This document shows, one piece after another, positions 46,053 through 55,400 of a stretch of 64,000 nt of DNA. A program made the translations under genes and the position numbers. The notes under the pieces are model-generated. The model saw only the letters and a program-made list of their open reading frames with translations. It did not search any database and had not been told where the DNA came from. The stretch's first letter is position 1; every line of letters begins with the position of its first letter. The DNA comes from Fulvimonas soli (GTDB lineage: Bacteria; Pseudomonadota; Gammaproteobacteria; Xanthomonadales; Rhodanobacteraceae): positions 1-64,000 of the forward strand of contig NZ_QGHC01000002.1 of assembly GCF_003148905.1 (NCBI RefSeq), in the 5' to 3' direction.

Positions 46053-46331
46053 GCCGCCATCACCTTGCCCTCCGCCCGGGAAGACAAGGCGATCCGCGCC
46101 GCCGCGAAAACCGACCCGGACGCGCGCCCGCTGGCGCCGAAGCAACCGAAGGCGGTGGTCCCGATGAAAGCGCTGCGCGGACGCCCCGGTCCAACGCGGC
46201 CAGGCAACCGGTGCCGGTGCGCTACAGCCCCGAGGTCCTGACGTACTTCAAGAGTACCGGGGAAGGCTGGCAGGCGCGCATGGACCAGGTGCTGCGCGAC
46301 TACGTGCAGCGCCATTCGCGCCGGGCCTTGA
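46029..46331 (+). pseudogene. brnA: brnA antitoxin gene with a frameshift
   Basis: The gene begins MSKASSKRAAITLPSAREDKAIRAAAKTDPDARPLAP and reads normally to ALRGRP near 46182. A one-base loss in a C run then shifts the frame, and the conserved VPVRYSPEVLTYFKSTGEGWQARMDQVLRDYVQRH (ribbon-helix-helix part) continues in another frame to about 46325. The DNA-binding end would not be made. It overlaps the 3' end of brnT as usual. Confidence 0.85.
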
Positions 46332-46332
46332 G

Positions 46333-47016
46333 TCAAACCGCGCGCAGATCCTCGGCCAGCTCCCCGTGCGCCAGCGCGTCGGCCTCGTGCGCCGGCTCGC
46401 GCCAGGGCTCGGCCAGCGCCTCGGCGTACCAGCGGCGCATGCCCGGCAGCTCGCGCAGGCGCGCGGCATAGGCGGCCGGCTCCGGCGCCAGCGGCAGGCC
46501 GTAGCTCTGGATGCGCCAGGCCACCGGGGCGAAGAAGGCGTCCACCGCGCCGAACGCCGGGCCGGCGAGGAAGGGGCCGCCGAAGCGGTCCAGGCCCTCG
46601 CTCCAGAGCTCGGCGAGGCGGCCGAGGTCGGCCTGCAGGGCCGCGCCGATGCCGCGCAGCCGCACGCGCAGCCCGCAGTTCATCGGGCAGGTGCCGCGCA
46701 GCGCGGCGAAGCCGGCGTGCATCTCCGCCGCCGCGCAGCGCGCCCAGGCGCGCGCGGCGGCGTCGGCCGGCCAGACGCCGGCGTGGCGCTCGGCCAGGTA
46801 CTCGGCGATCGCCAGCGATTCCCACACCACCGCCTCGCCGTCGCGCAGGCAGGGCACCTTGCCGTTGGGCGAGAAGGCGCGGAACGCCCGCCAGTTGTCC
46901 GGGCCGCCGAAGGGCGTGATGCGCTCGGCGAACGGGATGCCCAGCTCGGTGAGCAGCAGCCACGGCCGCAGCGACCAGGACGAGTAGTTCTTGTTGGCGA
47001 TGTGCAGTTCGTACAC
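46333..47016 (-). CDS. Glutathione S-transferase family protein (zeta/YfcF-like)
   Basis: The 227-residue protein starts at GTG behind CGGGAG. NKNYSSWSLRPWLLLTELGIPF holds the Ser-rich active-site turn, and NGKVPCLRDGEAVVWESLAIAEYLAE the cis-Pro and Glu-Ser glutathione contacts. The C-terminal domain is helical. It is the last gene of a probable EamA-SRPBCC-GST operon. Confidence 0.9.
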   Translation of the reverse strand: MYELHIANKNYSSWSLRPWLLLTELGIPFAERITPFGGPDNWRAFRAFSPNGKVPCLRDGEAVVWESLAIAEYLAERHAGVWPADAAARAWARCAAAEMHAGFAALRGTCPMNCGLRVRLRGIGAALQADLGRLAELWSEGLDRFGGPFLAGPAFGAVDAFFAPVAWRIQSYGLPLAPEPAAYAARLRELPGMRRWYAEALAEPWREPAHEADALAHGELAEDLRAV

Positions 47017-47035
47017 GGACGGCTCCCGGAGGTTT

Positions 47036-47479
47036 CTAGGTCGATGCGCGTGCGGGCGCGGCGTCTTCGCAGCGGCGCTTGAGCCCTGCCGCCTCGGTGG
47101 CCAGGTAGGACCGGGTCGGCGCGCCGCCGAGCCAGCCGGCCAGGATGCCGAGCGGCCCCTCGAAGCGCGCCTCGAGGGTCACCGCCGCGCCCTGCGGCGA
47201 CGGCTCGATCCAGTGCCCCGCGACCACCCGCACGCCCGGCCCGCGCGAAACCCACACGAAGCCCTGCCGCGGGCGCCAGTCGGTCACCGTCCACACGGCC
47301 GGGCGCAGGCGCGGCTGCGCGATGCGCACCTGCGCGCCGGCCTCCAGCGGCCCCGGCCGCAGCGGCTCGACGCGCAGCATCGTGGGCGTCCACTCGGGCC
47401 AGCGCTCGATCTCGGCCAGCACCCGCCAGACCCGCTCCGGCGCGGCCGCGATCGTCACTTGGTGACGGAAGACCGGCAT
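47036..47479 (-). CDS. SRPBCC (polyketide cyclase/START-like) family protein
   Basis: The 147-residue protein opens with the family pattern FRHQVTIAAAPERVWRVLAEIERWPEWTPTMLRVEPL and ends in a long helix, a helix-grip fold. It probably binds a hydrophobic ligand. It lies 19 nt upstream of the GST gene in the same direction. Confidence 0.85.
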   Translation of the reverse strand: MPVFRHQVTIAAAPERVWRVLAEIERWPEWTPTMLRVEPLRPGPLEAGAQVRIAQPRLRPAVWTVTDWRPRQGFVWVSRGPGVRVVAGHWIEPSPQGAAVTLEARFEGPLGILAGWLGGAPTRSYLATEAAGLKRRCEDAAPARAST

Positions 47480-47527
47480 GCTGACCTCCTATCGCTCGGG
47501 AGCCGGCGCGCGCATACCGCGGCGCTC

Positions 47528-48451
47528 TCAGCCGCGCTCGCACGCCTCGTCCGGCAGCGCCGCCTGCGGCGGCGTGGCGCGCCGGCGCGTGTTGGCCAGC
47601 ACCACGCCGCCCACCGTGATGACGCCGCCGGCCAGGGTGAGCAGGCCGGGCCGCTCGCCCAGCCAGACCCAGCCGATCAGCACCGCGATCGGCGGCGAGA
47701 AGTAGATGAAGCTGGTCACCTGCGAGGCGGTGGCGCGGTGCACCGCGTAGTTCCACGCGAGGTAGCCGAGGAAGGTGGGCGCGACGCCCAGCCACAGCAG
47801 CGCGGCGATGTGCGGCCACGACGCCGCGGCCAGCGCCTGCGGCAGGTGCGCGCCGAACGGCAGCGCGCCCAGCGCGCCGGCGACGAAGGTGCAGGTGGTG
47901 ACCGCCAGCGTGCCGTGCCGCGCGAACAGCGGCTTCTGCCCCACGAAGTAGATCGAGGTGGCCAGCACGCAGACCAGCACCAGCGCGGCCATCGGCTCGA
48001 ACCTCACCTGCCTGCCGCTGGCCAGCACCACCAGCACCACGCCGACCAGCGCCACGCCGAGGCCGGCCAGCGTGCGCGCGGGCAGCCGCTCGCCCAGCCA
48101 CAGCGCCGACAGCGTCGCGGTGGCGGCCGGCGCCAGCGAGATCAGGATCGAGGCGGTGCCGCTGGCGATGCGCGTCTCCGCGACGTTCAGGCACAGGTGG
48201 TAGACGGTCAGGCCGGCGAGGCCGAGCAGCGCCAGCCGCGGCCACTCGGCGGGGCCGGGCAGGCGGATGCGCCGCGCGGCGGCCAGCGCGAGGAAGCACA
48301 GCGCGCCGATGCCCAATCGCGCGAAGGCCACCTCGCCGGGCGTGAACGCGGGCAGCGCGTAGGCGATCGCCGCGTAGGCGGACGACCAGGTGAGCAGGGC
48401 GACGGCGATGCAGGCGAGCGCCTGGCCGTCCAGGCGCGGGGAGCTGTCCAT
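47528..48451 (-). CDS. EamA/DMT-family transporter
   Basis: The 307-residue protein has ten hydrophobic segments in two EamA repeats, with GEVAFARLGIGALCFLALA and LWLGERLPARTLAGLGVALVGVVLV in the first and ASQVTSFIYFSPPIAVLIGWVWLGERPGLLTLAGGVITVGGVVL in the second. It is probably an amino acid or metabolite exporter. It is divergent from an Lrp/AsnC regulator. Confidence 0.92.
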   Translation of the reverse strand: MDSSPRLDGQALACIAVALLTWSSAYAAIAYALPAFTPGEVAFARLGIGALCFLALAAARRIRLPGPAEWPRLALLGLAGLTVYHLCLNVAETRIASGTASILISLAPAATATLSALWLGERLPARTLAGLGVALVGVVLVVLASGRQVRFEPMAALVLVCVLATSIYFVGQKPLFARHGTLAVTTCTFVAGALGALPFGAHLPQALAAASWPHIAALLWLGVAPTFLGYLAWNYAVHRATASQVTSFIYFSPPIAVLIGWVWLGERPGLLTLAGGVITVGGVVLANTRRRATPPQAALPDEACERG

Positions 48452-48592
48452 GGGACGTTTCCGGGTGGGGAATGCTGCGCATGCTAGCGGCGTGCCCGCT
48501 GCGCCGGAATGACGGATCGTCGTACAGTGTGCATCCCCCGCCATCGAAGCCGAATCCGCCACGCCCGCATGACCTTCGAATCGAAAACCGCC

Positions 48593-49069
48593 ATGGACGC
48601 CAAGGACTGGCAGATCCTGGAGGCCCTGCAGCAGGACGCGCGCCTGGGCTATGCCGAGCTGGGCCGCAAGGTGCGGCTGTCCGCGCCGGCGGTGGCCGAA
48701 CGGGTGCGGCGGCTGGAGGAGGCCGGGGTGATCGCCGGCTACCGCGCGGTGGTCGACCCGCAGCGGCTGGGCTACGCCATCGACGCGATGATCCGGCTGC
48801 GCTGCGACGGCGGCGTCTGCGCGCGCATCGGCCAGGTGGTGGCGGACATCCCCGAGGTGCTGGACTGCCGCCGCCTCGCCGGCGAGGATTCCGCCCTGCT
48901 GCGCGTGGTGGCGATGTCGGTGCCGCACCTGGAGCTGGTGCTCGACCGCCTGCTCAAGCTGCACCCGAGCATCAGCACCACCACGCTGGTGGTGCTGCAG
49001 ACGCCGCACGCGAACCGGCCGATCACCCGCGCGATGTGGCGCGACGCGCAGGACGCGCAACCGTCGTGA
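48593..49069 (+). CDS. Lrp/AsnC-family transcriptional regulator
   Basis: The 158-residue protein has the AsnC-type helix-turn-helix (MDAKDWQILEALQQDARLGYAELGRKVRLSAPAVAERVRRLEEAGVI) and a RAM/ligand-binding C-terminal domain. The start at 48593 gives the usual family length; an ATG at 48569 is possible. TACAGT at 48523-48528 is a likely -10. It is divergent from the EamA exporter, which it probably controls. Confidence 0.9.
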   Translation: MDAKDWQILEALQQDARLGYAELGRKVRLSAPAVAERVRRLEEAGVIAGYRAVVDPQRLGYAIDAMIRLRCDGGVCARIGQVVADIPEVLDCRRLAGEDSALLRVVAMSVPHLELVLDRLLKLHPSISTTTLVVLQTPHANRPITRAMWRDAQDAQPS

Positions 49070-49160
49070 GCGCCCGTCCGCCGCGTTCCGCGCCCGCCGT
49101 GGCGCCGTCCTTTCCCTCCGGCGCGCCGCGGCGCGGCGCGCGCCTCTCCCGACCCGCTCC

Positions 49161-50864
49161 ATGACCGACGACAAACGCCCCGATCCCCCCGCCCCGCCCG
49201 CCGCCGCCGACGCCCCCGCCGATCCCGCGCGCCGGCGCCTGCTCGGCGGCCTCGCCGCCGCCGGCGCGACCCTGGCCGCCGGCGGCTACGCGCACACGGC
49301 GGCGCGCGCCGGCAGGCCCGCGCCGCCCCTGCCGCCGGAGCGGCTGGACGCGCTGCTGCGCGAGCGCATCCGCAAGGTGGTGGTGATCTACGCCGAGAAC
49401 CGCAGCTTCAACAACCTGTTCGCCGACTTCCCCGGCGTGCGGCAGCCGCTCAGCGCGCTCAAGCCCGAGCAGTACCAGCAGCGCGACCGCGACGGCTCGC
49501 TGCTCAAGACCCTGCCGCCGGTCTGGCACGGCCTGGCGCCGCACGCGCAGGTGGTCAACCACCGCAGCTACCAGGTCCTGCAGGAGGACATCACCGGCCT
49601 GCCCAACGCGCCGTGGGCGCTGCGCACCGGCGACGGCGAGCCGCTGCCGACCGGCGTGGTGACGCGCGACCTGGTGCACCGCTTCTACGAGAACCAGCTG
49701 CAGATCAACGGCGGCCGCAACGACGGCTTCGTCGCCTGGGGCGACACCGGCGCGATGGTGATGGGCTACTACGCCCACGGCGCGGCCAACCTGCGCCTGT
49801 GGCAGCTGGCGCGGCAGTACACGCTGTGCGACAACTTCTTCATGGGCGCCTTCGGCGGCTCCTTCCTCAACCACCAGTACCTGGTGGCCGCGCAGCCGCC
49901 GTACTACCCCGATGCCGACCGGAGCCCGGCGCGCTTCAACATCGCCGAGACCGAGAGCGGCGAGGCCACCGACATCCGCCTCAAGCTGGCCCACGACTCG
50001 CCGGCCAGCGCGATGGACGGCAAGCCCAAGTTCGCCTCGCGCAGCGCGCTCACGCCCGACTTCTGGGCGGTCAACACGATGATGCCGGCCTACGCGCCCA
50101 GCGCCACGCAGATGCCCGGCCACCCGGAGCTGGCCGACCCGGACAGCCCCAACACGCTGCCGCCGCAGGTGCACAAGACCATCGGCGACGTGCTCTCCGA
50201 CGCCGGCGTGGACTGGGCCTGGTACGCCGGCGGCTGGCAGCTCGCGCTGGAGGGCAAGGGCGACGGCGACCAGAAGGAGTTCCCGCAGCGGCCCAACTTC
50301 CAGATCCACCACCAGCCGCTCAACTACTTCAAGCGCTTCGCACCGGGCACCCGCGAGCGCGCCGAGCACCTGCGCGACGCCGGCACCGGCGAGACCGCGC
50401 GGACCAACCGCTTCCTCGCCGACGTCGAGGCCGGCCGCCTGCCCACGGTGAGCTTCTACAAGCCGCAGGGCGACCTCAACATGCACGCCGGCTACTCCGA
50501 CGTGGACGCCGGCGACCGCCACGTCATGCGCGTCGTCGAGGCGCTGCAGAACTCGGCGGACTGGCCGCACCTGCTGGTGGTCGTCACCGTGGACGAGAAC
50601 GGCGGCTGGTGGGACCACGTGGCGCCGCCCAGGGCCGACCGCTGGGGGCCGGGCTCGCGCATCCCGACGATCATCGTCTCGCCGCACGCGAAGAAGGGCC
50701 ACGTCGACCACACCGTGTACGACACCGGCTCGATCCTGCGCTTCCTCGCCCGCCGCTTCGGGCTGGAGAAGCTGCCGGGCCTGGCGCTGCGCGAGCGGGC
50801 GATGCGCGAGGCCTCCGGCATCGAGCCGGGCGACCTCACCGCGGCGCTGGACTTCGCCGGCTGA
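49161..50864 (+). CDS. Tat-exported acid phosphatase/phospholipase C-type phosphoesterase (AcpA-like)
   Basis: The 567-residue protein has a twin-arginine signal (ARRRLLGGLAAAGATLAAGG). The phosphoesterase core includes VVVIYAENRSFNNLFADFPG (metal and nucleophile region), DNFFMGAFGGSFLNHQYL, VSFYKPQGDLNMHAGYSD, and VTVDENGGWWDHVAPP with the metal-binding Glu-Asn and His. It most resembles acid phosphatase AcpA rather than haemolytic phospholipase C. Confidence 0.92.
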   Translation: MTDDKRPDPPAPPAAADAPADPARRRLLGGLAAAGATLAAGGYAHTAARAGRPAPPLPPERLDALLRERIRKVVVIYAENRSFNNLFADFPGVRQPLSALKPEQYQQRDRDGSLLKTLPPVWHGLAPHAQVVNHRSYQVLQEDITGLPNAPWALRTGDGEPLPTGVVTRDLVHRFYENQLQINGGRNDGFVAWGDTGAMVMGYYAHGAANLRLWQLARQYTLCDNFFMGAFGGSFLNHQYLVAAQPPYYPDADRSPARFNIAETESGEATDIRLKLAHDSPASAMDGKPKFASRSALTPDFWAVNTMMPAYAPSATQMPGHPELADPDSPNTLPPQVHKTIGDVLSDAGVDWAWYAGGWQLALEGKGDGDQKEFPQRPNFQIHHQPLNYFKRFAPGTRERAEHLRDAGTGETARTNRFLADVEAGRLPTVSFYKPQGDLNMHAGYSDVDAGDRHVMRVVEALQNSADWPHLLVVVTVDENGGWWDHVAPPRADRWGPGSRIPTIIVSPHAKKGHVDHTVYDTGSILRFLARRFGLEKLPGLALRERAMREASGIEPGDLTAALDFAG

Positions 50865-50893
50865 GGCCCGATCGCACCCCGAGGACCCGAGCC

Positions 50894-51847
50894 ATGCGCG
50901 AGCTGTACCCCGAGATCGAGCCCTACCGCACGCACCGCCTCGCGGTCGACGCGCGGCACACCCTGTACGTGGAGGAATGCGGCAACCCGGACGGGCTGCC
51001 GGTGGTGTTCCTGCACGGCGGGCCCGGCGCGGGGCTGGCGCCCTACCACCGCCGCTTCTTCGACCCGGCGCGCTGGCGCGTCGTGCTGTTCGACCAGCGC
51101 GGCGCCGGGCGCTCCACGCCGTTCGCCGAGCTGGTCGACAACACCACCTGGCACCTGGTGGCCGACATCGAGGCGATCCGCGAGGCGCTCGGCATCGAGC
51201 GCTGGGCGGTGTTCGGCGGCTCGTGGGGCTCGACGCTGGCGCTGGCCTACGCGCAGGCGCATCCCGAGCGCGTGCTGGGGCTGGTGCTGCGCGGCATCTT
51301 CCTGGCGCGGCCGGAGGAGCTGCGCTGGTTCAACGAGGCCGACGGCGGCGCGCGCCACGTCTTCCCCGAGCGCTGGGCGCGCTTCCGCGACTTCATCCCG
51401 GAGGCCGAGCGCGGCGCGATGGTGGAAGCCTACTGGCAGCGCCTGACCGGCGACGACGAGGCGACCCGGCTCGCCGCCGCGCGGGCCTGGAGCGCCTACG
51501 AGGGCGGCAGCACCAGCCTGCGGCACGACCCGGACGCGCCCGGCGAGTTCGACGAGCCGCACAAGGCGGTCAGCCTGGCGGTGACGGAGGCGCACTATTT
51601 CCGGCAGCGCTTCTTCCTGGAACCGGACCAGCTGCTGCGCGGCGTCGGGCGCATCCGCCGCCTGCCCGCCACCCTCGTGCACGGGCGCTACGACATCATC
51701 TGCCCGGTGAAGACCGCCTGGGACCTGGCCAACGCCTGGCCCGAGGCCGAGCTGCGCATCGTGCTGGCCGGGCACAGCGCCGCCGACCCGGCGATCGTCG
51801 ACGCGCTGGTGCAGGCCACCGACCGGCTGGCCGACCGCTACGTGTAG
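50894..51847 (+). CDS. pip: Prolyl iminopeptidase (S33)
   Basis: The 317-residue alpha/beta-hydrolase carries the oxyanion HGGPGAG, DQRGAGRS, and the nucleophile elbow GGSWGS with Ser110. HGRYDIICP has the catalytic Asp and AGHSAAD the His. It removes N-terminal Pro from peptides in the cytoplasm. It lies 29 nt after the phosphoesterase gene. Confidence 0.95.
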   Translation: MRELYPEIEPYRTHRLAVDARHTLYVEECGNPDGLPVVFLHGGPGAGLAPYHRRFFDPARWRVVLFDQRGAGRSTPFAELVDNTTWHLVADIEAIREALGIERWAVFGGSWGSTLALAYAQAHPERVLGLVLRGIFLARPEELRWFNEADGGARHVFPERWARFRDFIPEAERGAMVEAYWQRLTGDDEATRLAAARAWSAYEGGSTSLRHDPDAPGEFDEPHKAVSLAVTEAHYFRQRFFLEPDQLLRGVGRIRRLPATLVHGRYDIICPVKTAWDLANAWPEAELRIVLAGHSAADPAIVDALVQATDRLADRYV

Positions 51848-51892
51848 GAGCGCGCGGTGCCATACTCGGCCAACGACCGCCGGGAGAATGCC

Positions 51893-52201
51893 ATGCGCCA
51901 CCGCCGTATCGCCCTCATCGCCCTCGCCATCGCCGCCGCGGGCGCCGCCCAGGCGCAGACCGGCCTCAACCGGCTGGCCGGCACGCTGGACCGGATGCAG
52001 AAGAACTTCGACATCGCCGACAAGGACCGCGACGGCCTGCTCACCCGCGAGGAGGCGAAGAACGGGCCGACGCCCTTCATCTACCGGCACTTCGACGCCA
52101 TCGACCGCGCGCACCGCGGCCAGGTGTCGAAGGACGACGTGGCGGCCTACCTCCATTCGCTGCAACGCCCGGCGCCCGCGGCCTCCTCCAGCGCGCGCTG
52201 A
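51893..52201 (+). CDS. Small exported EF-hand protein
   Basis: The 102-residue product has a signal peptide (RIALIALAIAAAGAAQAQ) and one canonical EF-hand loop, DKDRDGLLTREE, then a degenerate second loop DAIDRAHRGQVSKDD. GGGAGA precedes the ATG at 51893. It should bind Ca2+ in the periplasm; role unknown. Confidence 0.82.
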   Translation: MRHRRIALIALAIAAAGAAQAQTGLNRLAGTLDRMQKNFDIADKDRDGLLTREEAKNGPTPFIYRHFDAIDRAHRGQVSKDDVAAYLHSLQRPAPAASSSAR

Positions 52202-52291
52202 GCGCGGCCGCGCGGCGACGGCACCGCCGCGCACAGGCGGGCGCCGCGGCGGCGATGGCATACTCGCCGCTCCCGCTGATGGAGTTTCCCG

Positions 52292-54154
52292 ATGCGCCTG
52301 TTCCACGTCCTCGCCCTCGGCGCCCTCGCGCTGCCGCTGGCCGCCTTCGCCGCCGATCCGCACTCCTACGCGCAGCCCGACCAGGTGCGCGTGACCCACC
52401 TGGACCTGGACCTGGCGATCGACTTCCCGCAGAAGCAGCTCACCGGCCGCGCCACGCTGACGCTGGACTGGGCCGACCCGAAGGCCGCCGCGCTGGTGCT
52501 GGACACCCGCGACCTGAAGATCGCGCGGGTGGAGGCGGTCGACGGCGACGGCCGCACCTCCGCGCTGAAATACGCGCTGGCGCCGCGCGACAAGGAGCTG
52601 GGCAGCAAGCTCACCATCCGCGCGCCGCAGCACCCGCGCGCGGTACGCATCACCTACGCCACCTCGCCCGCGGCCTCCGGCCTGCAGTGGCTCACGCCCG
52701 CGCAGACCGCGGGCAGGAAGCTGCCCTTCATGTTCTCGCAGTCCGAGTCCATCCACGCGCGCTCGTGGGTGCCGCTGCAGGACTCGCCGGCGGTCCGCTT
52801 CACCTACAGTGCGCACGTCACCGCGCCGAAGGACGTGCGCGTGGTGATGAGCGCGCTCAACGACGCCAGGCACCCGCTCGATGGCGACTTCCGCTTCGAC
52901 CAGCCGCACCCGATCCCCTCCTACCTGCTCGCCATCGCCGCCGGCGACATCGCGGTGAAGGAGACCGGCCCGCGCTCGGCGGTGTACGCCGAGCCGCCCG
53001 TGGTGGACAAGGCCGCGCACGAGTTCGAGGACACCGAGAAGCTGATCGCCACCACCGAGTCGCTGTACGGCCCCTACGCCTGGGGCCGCTACGACCTGCT
53101 GGTGCTGCCGCCCTCGTTCCCGTTCGGCGGCATGGAGAACCCCAACATGACCTTCGCCACGCCGACCGTGCTGGTGGGCGACAAGAGCCTGGTCTCGCTG
53201 GTCTCGCACGAGCTGGCGCACTCCTGGTCGGGCAACCTGGTGACCAGCGCCGCGTGGCGCGACATCTGGCTCAACGAGGGCTTCACCACCTACGTGCAGG
53301 GCCGCATCACCGAGGCGGTGTACGGCAAGGCGCTGGCCGACGAGGAGGCGCTGCTGTCGGCGCGCGCGCTGCAGAAGTCGATCGGCAGGATGCCGGCCAA
53401 CGCGCAGCGCCTGGCGCCCGAGCCGCGCGGCATCGGCGCCGACGACGCGCTGTCGGACGTGGCCTACGACAAGGGCTCCTGGTTCCTGCGCACGCTGGAG
53501 CAGCGCTTCGGCCGCGCCGACTTCGACGCCTGGCTGAAGGGCTACTTCCAGCGCCACGCCTTCACCAGCATCACCACCGAGCAGATGCTGGACGACCTCA
53601 GGCCCAACCTGATCGACAAGCATCCCGGCAAGATGAGCTGGGACGAGGTGCGCGCCTGGGTGTACCAGCCGGGCCTCCCGAAGGACGCCCCGCTGCCCGC
53701 CTCGCCGCGCTTCGACGCGATCGACAAGGAACGCGGCGCCTTCCTCGCCGGCACGCTGGCGGCCGACCAGCTCGACGCGAAGGGCTGGAACACGCAGGAA
53801 TGGATGTACTTCCTCGACCGCCTGCCCGACGTCGCCCCGCTGGCGAAGATCCGCGAGCTGGACGCGGCCTGGCACCTCACCGGCACGCCCAACGCCGAGA
53901 TCGGCATGCGCTGGTACAGCCACGCCATCGCCGCCGGCGACAAGGACGTGTGGCCGGCCGCCGCCGAGCACATGACCCGCATCGGCCGCATCTACCTCAC
54001 CACGCCGGTGTACCGCGCCTTCGCCGCCACGCCCGAGGGCCTGGCCTACGCCGAGGCCGCCTACGCGCAGGCGAAGGACGGCTACCACCCGCTGACCCAG
54101 GCGGCGATCGAGGGCATCTTCGCCAAGGCCGGCAAGGCCAAGGCCTCGCCATGA
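52292..54154 (+). CDS. M1 aminopeptidase (leukotriene A4 hydrolase-like), secreted
   Basis: The product has 620 residues with a signal peptide (VLALGALALPLAAFAA). The exopeptidase motif GGMEN is near 278-282. The zinc site HELAH is at 306-310, with Glu329 in LNEGFTT. A helical C-terminal domain like that of LTA4 hydrolase follows. It should trim N-terminal residues from peptides in the periplasm. Confidence 0.95.
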   Translation: MRLFHVLALGALALPLAAFAADPHSYAQPDQVRVTHLDLDLAIDFPQKQLTGRATLTLDWADPKAAALVLDTRDLKIARVEAVDGDGRTSALKYALAPRDKELGSKLTIRAPQHPRAVRITYATSPAASGLQWLTPAQTAGRKLPFMFSQSESIHARSWVPLQDSPAVRFTYSAHVTAPKDVRVVMSALNDARHPLDGDFRFDQPHPIPSYLLAIAAGDIAVKETGPRSAVYAEPPVVDKAAHEFEDTEKLIATTESLYGPYAWGRYDLLVLPPSFPFGGMENPNMTFATPTVLVGDKSLVSLVSHELAHSWSGNLVTSAAWRDIWLNEGFTTYVQGRITEAVYGKALADEEALLSARALQKSIGRMPANAQRLAPEPRGIGADDALSDVAYDKGSWFLRTLEQRFGRADFDAWLKGYFQRHAFTSITTEQMLDDLRPNLIDKHPGKMSWDEVRAWVYQPGLPKDAPLPASPRFDAIDKERGAFLAGTLAADQLDAKGWNTQEWMYFLDRLPDVAPLAKIRELDAAWHLTGTPNAEIGMRWYSHAIAAGDKDVWPAAAEHMTRIGRIYLTTPVYRAFAATPEGLAYAEAAYAQAKDGYHPLTQAAIEGIFAKAGKAKASP

Positions 54155-54218
54155 GGCCACCGGGGGCCGCGTCCGGCGCGGCTCCCTCGCGCGCGTCGCT
54201 TCCAGGGAGGAAGAACAC

Positions 54219-55391
54219 ATGAAGCATCGGGTGTGTGCCGCGCTGCTGCTGCTCGCCTTCGCCGCGCCGGCGCCGCTGCCGGCCGGCGCGGCGCCGGTCG
54301 GGGCCAGCCGTGCGGCCGCGCCGCAGCCGGCGTTCCGCGACGCCCTGCTGCGACTCGCCCGCGAGGCGCACGACCCGCTGACGGCCGACGAGCCGGCCCG
54401 CTTCAAGGCGCTGCTCGCGCGGTACGGCTGGCCCACCGTCCCGGCGGCCGGGCGCGACGGCGTGGACGCGGCCGGGGAGCCGGCCCTGCGCAGCACGGCG
54501 GACGACCGCTTCCAGGGCGCGCTGGAGGAGGCCATGGCGGGCCGCATCGGCATCGACGTCGACGTGCGCGCCTTCGCCCGGCTCAACGACCGCATCGAGG
54601 TCGCGCATGGCCGGCCGCCGCAGTTCGGGGCGCTGCTGGCACTCAAGCATGGCAAGGTGGGGACCGAGCCGCCCGTCGTCGACGCGCAGGTCAACCCGTT
54701 CCGGGACGCGATCGGCCTGCCGCCGCTCGCCGAGGAACTGGCGCGGGTGCAGCGCAAGGTGGACGCGGGCCTGGCGTGGCGCAAGGCCTGGCCCACGCTC
54801 CGGTTGTCCACGCCCTTCCATCCGGTCCGGCTGCCCGCGCTGGCCGACGAGCTGCACGCGATGGCGGCGGCGGACCAGCAGGCCCGCAACGCCCTGATCC
54901 AGGCCGGAGGGAAAGAGGATTCGCCGGCCTGCAGACACGTACTCGACGTCGATGCGCACGACCTGCCGCGCCGGCGCGCGATCCTCGACCGCCACGGCTT
55001 TCCGGACGCCGCGCTGGTCGGCCGCGCCGGCGTGAAGGCTTTCTGGCTGCTGGTGCAGCATGCCGTCAACGACAAGCCGCTGATGTATCGCGCCGTCCGG
55101 CTGGGCCGGCCGCTGATGCTCAGGGGCGACCTGCCGCGCGGCGAGTACGCGCTGCTGGTCGACCGCACGCGCCTGATGCGGGGCAGGAAGCAGCTCTACG
55201 GCTCGCAGCTGGCCGGCGAGCCCGGCCGCATGACGGTGCAGCCGCTGGAAGACCCGGCGCACGTGGACCCGCGCCGCGCCGCGATGGGCCTTCTGCCACT
55301 GGCCGACTACCTCCGCATCACCAACGGTTACTACGCGAACAAGAACGCATCCTCCGGCCCGGCGCCGGCATCCTCGTCCCCGCATTCCTGA
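54219..55391 (+). CDS. Exported protein with two DUF6624-like repeats
   Basis: The product has 390 residues with a signal peptide. The first repeat, about 38-185, has RFKALLARYGWPTVPAAGRDGVDAAGEPA and ends FRDAIGLPPLAEELARVQ. The second, about 205-380, has RRRAILDRHGFPDAALVGRAGVKAFWLLVQHAVND, then YALLVDRTRLMRGRKQLYGSQL and DPRRAAMGLLPLADYL, the better-preserved DUF6624 form. The first copy looks degenerate. GGGAGG precedes the ATG. Function unknown. Confidence 0.78.
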   Translation: MKHRVCAALLLLAFAAPAPLPAGAAPVGASRAAAPQPAFRDALLRLAREAHDPLTADEPARFKALLARYGWPTVPAAGRDGVDAAGEPALRSTADDRFQGALEEAMAGRIGIDVDVRAFARLNDRIEVAHGRPPQFGALLALKHGKVGTEPPVVDAQVNPFRDAIGLPPLAEELARVQRKVDAGLAWRKAWPTLRLSTPFHPVRLPALADELHAMAAADQQARNALIQAGGKEDSPACRHVLDVDAHDLPRRRAILDRHGFPDAALVGRAGVKAFWLLVQHAVNDKPLMYRAVRLGRPLMLRGDLPRGEYALLVDRTRLMRGRKQLYGSQLAGEPGRMTVQPLEDPAHVDPRRAAMGLLPLADYLRITNGYYANKNASSGPAPASSSPHS

Positions 55392-55400
55392 AACGCCGCC

